64,000 bases of DNA from Algoriphagus antarcticus (GTDB lineage: Bacteria; Bacteroidota; Bacteroidia; Cytophagales; Cyclobacteriaceae). The position numbers and the translations under genes were made by a program. Shown piece after piece: positions 63,044 through 64,000 of this stretch. The DNA lies in assembly GCF_002150685.1 (NCBI RefSeq), contig NZ_MSSW01000027.1:62001-126000 (forward strand), given 5' to 3'. The notes beneath the pieces were generated by a model. The model did no database searches. It saw only the letters and a list, made by a program, of their open reading frames with translations, and was not told where the DNA came from. Within the stretch, counting starts at the first letter, position 1, and each line of letters opens with the position of its first letter.

Positions 63044-63051
63044 ATACCCCC

Positions 63052-64000
63052 ATGAATATGACCCTGAAAAAACACAGTTGGGAAATAAGCGACAATCCTG
63101 AGCATCCAGCAGGCATGGCAATGTTGTATGCCACTGGAATGAGTGACAAGAAAATGAAACAGCCTTTTGTGGGGATAGCCAGCTGTGGCTATGAGAGCAA
63201 TCCCTGCAATATGCACCTGAACGACTTTGCCGGTCTGATCAAAGCCTCCTCGCAGGAGCACGATCTGACCGGTTTAGTTTTTAATACCATTGGTATTTCT
63301 GACGGTACTACCATGGGTACATTAGGTATGCGCTATTCGTTGGTCTCTAGGGAAATAATTGCTGATTCTATTGAGTCGTTCATAGTGGGGCATTCGTTCG
63401 ATAGCTGTGTGGCAGTGACAGGCTGTGATAAAAATATGCCAGGTGCATTGATGGGTATGATCCGAACCGATAGACCTGGAATTTTGGTATATGGCGGTAC
63501 GATAGCATCTGGTAACTACAAAGGCGAAAAGCTAAATATTGTATCTGCTTTTGAGGCGTTCGGAAAGCGAGTAAATGGAAATATTACAGATGAAGATTAT
63601 GATGGTGTCATTCGAAATGCTTGTCCTGGTGCCGGAGCTTGCGGAGGAATGTACACAGCTAATACCATGTCTTCAGCTATAGAAGCGATGGGTATGTCCC
63701 TTCCTTATTCTGCATCTTATCCGGCTAATTCTCCTGAGAAACTCAGAGAGTGCCGTGAGGTGAATAAGTACATGAGAATTCTTTTAGAAAAAGACATCAA
63801 GCCAAGCGATATCATCACCAGAAAAAGTATTGAAAATGCAGTGACCGTTGCGATTGCTTTGGGTGGAAGTACCAATGCTGTGATGCATATCATTGCAATA
63901 GCACGAACTGCCGGCGTAGATTTTAATTTGGAAGATTTCAAAGCTATCAATGCCAAGACTCCAATGCTTGGTGACTTTAAACCTTCTGGCAAATTCATGA
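63052..64000 (+). CDS. ilvD: dihydroxy-acid dehydratase, 5' part
   Basis: 316 codons before the window ends; the full protein is normally about 560 residues. The cluster and active-site cysteines are visible: [21 protein letters not shown] and [20 protein letters not shown]. It dehydrates dihydroxy-acids in valine, isoleucine and leucine synthesis. ATG 63058 is an alternative start. Preceded at 9 bases by the attenuator; the rest of the ilv operon probably follows outside the window. Confidence 0.95.
   Translation, partial: MNMTLKKHSWEISDNPEHPAGMAMLYATGMSDKKMKQPFVGIASCGYESNPCNMHLNDFAGLIKASSQEHDLTGLVFNTIGISDGTTMGTLGMRYSLVSREIIADSIESFIVGHSFDSCVAVTGCDKNMPGALMGMIRTDRPGILVYGGTIASGNYKGEKLNIVSAFEAFGKRVNGNITDEDYDGVIRNACPGAGACGGMYTANTMSSAIEAMGMSLPYSASYPANSPEKLRECREVNKYMRILLEKDIKPSDIITRKSIENAVTVAIALGGSTNAVMHIIAIARTAGVDFNLEDFKAINAKTPMLGDFKPSGKFM

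Noticed and set aside
1-64000. CRISPR arrays, tRNA or rRNA genes, transposases
   Set aside because: No regularly spaced direct repeats with unique spacers, no cloverleaf with the GTTCGANTC signature, and no transposase or integrase motifs were found by reading; a covariance-model search would be decisive for RNA genes.

Overview
The window looks like chromosome from a member of the Bacteroidota, most likely order Cytophagales and close to Cyclobacteriaceae such as Algoriphagus (inference). The basis is the gene content: an Nqr sodium pump, a BF3164-type lipoprotein with a small NVEALA-like peptide, a DUF5916 outer-membrane protein, a TonB-receptor remnant with a carboxypeptidase-regulatory domain, and a TGT lacking the zinc cysteines. 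Several genes also carry promoter-like TAnnTTTG boxes, and Shine-Dalgarno sequences are almost absent. No rRNA, tRNA, CRISPR array, transposase or integrase was seen.

1-4.3 kb holds a palindromic repeat array, a CPXCG zinc-ribbon protein, a PNPOx-like flavoprotein and a large BNR/VPS10-type secreted protein. That last gene is broken by one TAG codon on the conserved Trp of an Asp-box.

4.9-12.6 kb is the most unusual region: a double-glycine peptide export locus. A membrane protein, a membrane-anchored CxxC redoxin and a C39-peptidase ABC exporter precede at least three tandem, diverged modules. Each module has a small HTH protein, a hairpin, and a peptide with an ELSxExMExxxGG-type leader, followed by different cargo (two paralogous secreted proteins, or small membrane proteins that could give immunity). 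A 33-codon fossil of the exporter C-terminus precedes module 2, and module 3 is decayed.

12.8-15.4 kb is a toxin-antitoxin island: ParDE, a PIN/RHH-like pair, and a PIN pair whose toxin has lost its start and is frameshifted. 15.5-21.7 kb carries outer-membrane genes (DUF5916, two related barrel proteins with one broken, OmpA) and an apparent deletion scar joining a TonB-receptor N-terminus to the C-terminus of a cation:proton antiporter.

21.9-33.4 kb is mostly housekeeping: an M42 peptidase, hpt, adk, obgE, grpE, dnaJ (with one zinc centre missing), an ABC-2 exporter, a histidine kinase and prfC. 33.4-35.5 kb is a convergent prfC/ade junction. The two gene ends are repeated in tandem there, with small secreted or membrane genes inserted between copies.

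35.5-48.5 kb has ade, cmk-ispH, nqrABCDE (no nqrF), DUF1080, DUF502, a TolB-like propeller, selD-mnmH (2-selenouridine tRNA pathway) and trxA. 48.7-64 kb has a DnaE polymerase fused to an N-terminal proofreading exonuclease, two DUF4143 ATPases (one dead) with striking upstream repeats, rsmG-sigma-glycosyltransferase, tgt-lptG/F-eamA, a MazEF-like pair, ispE, and the start of ilvD. ilvD is preceded by what looks like a complete branched-chain amino-acid attenuator: a Val/Ile/Leu-rich leader peptide with a terminator and an antiterminator.
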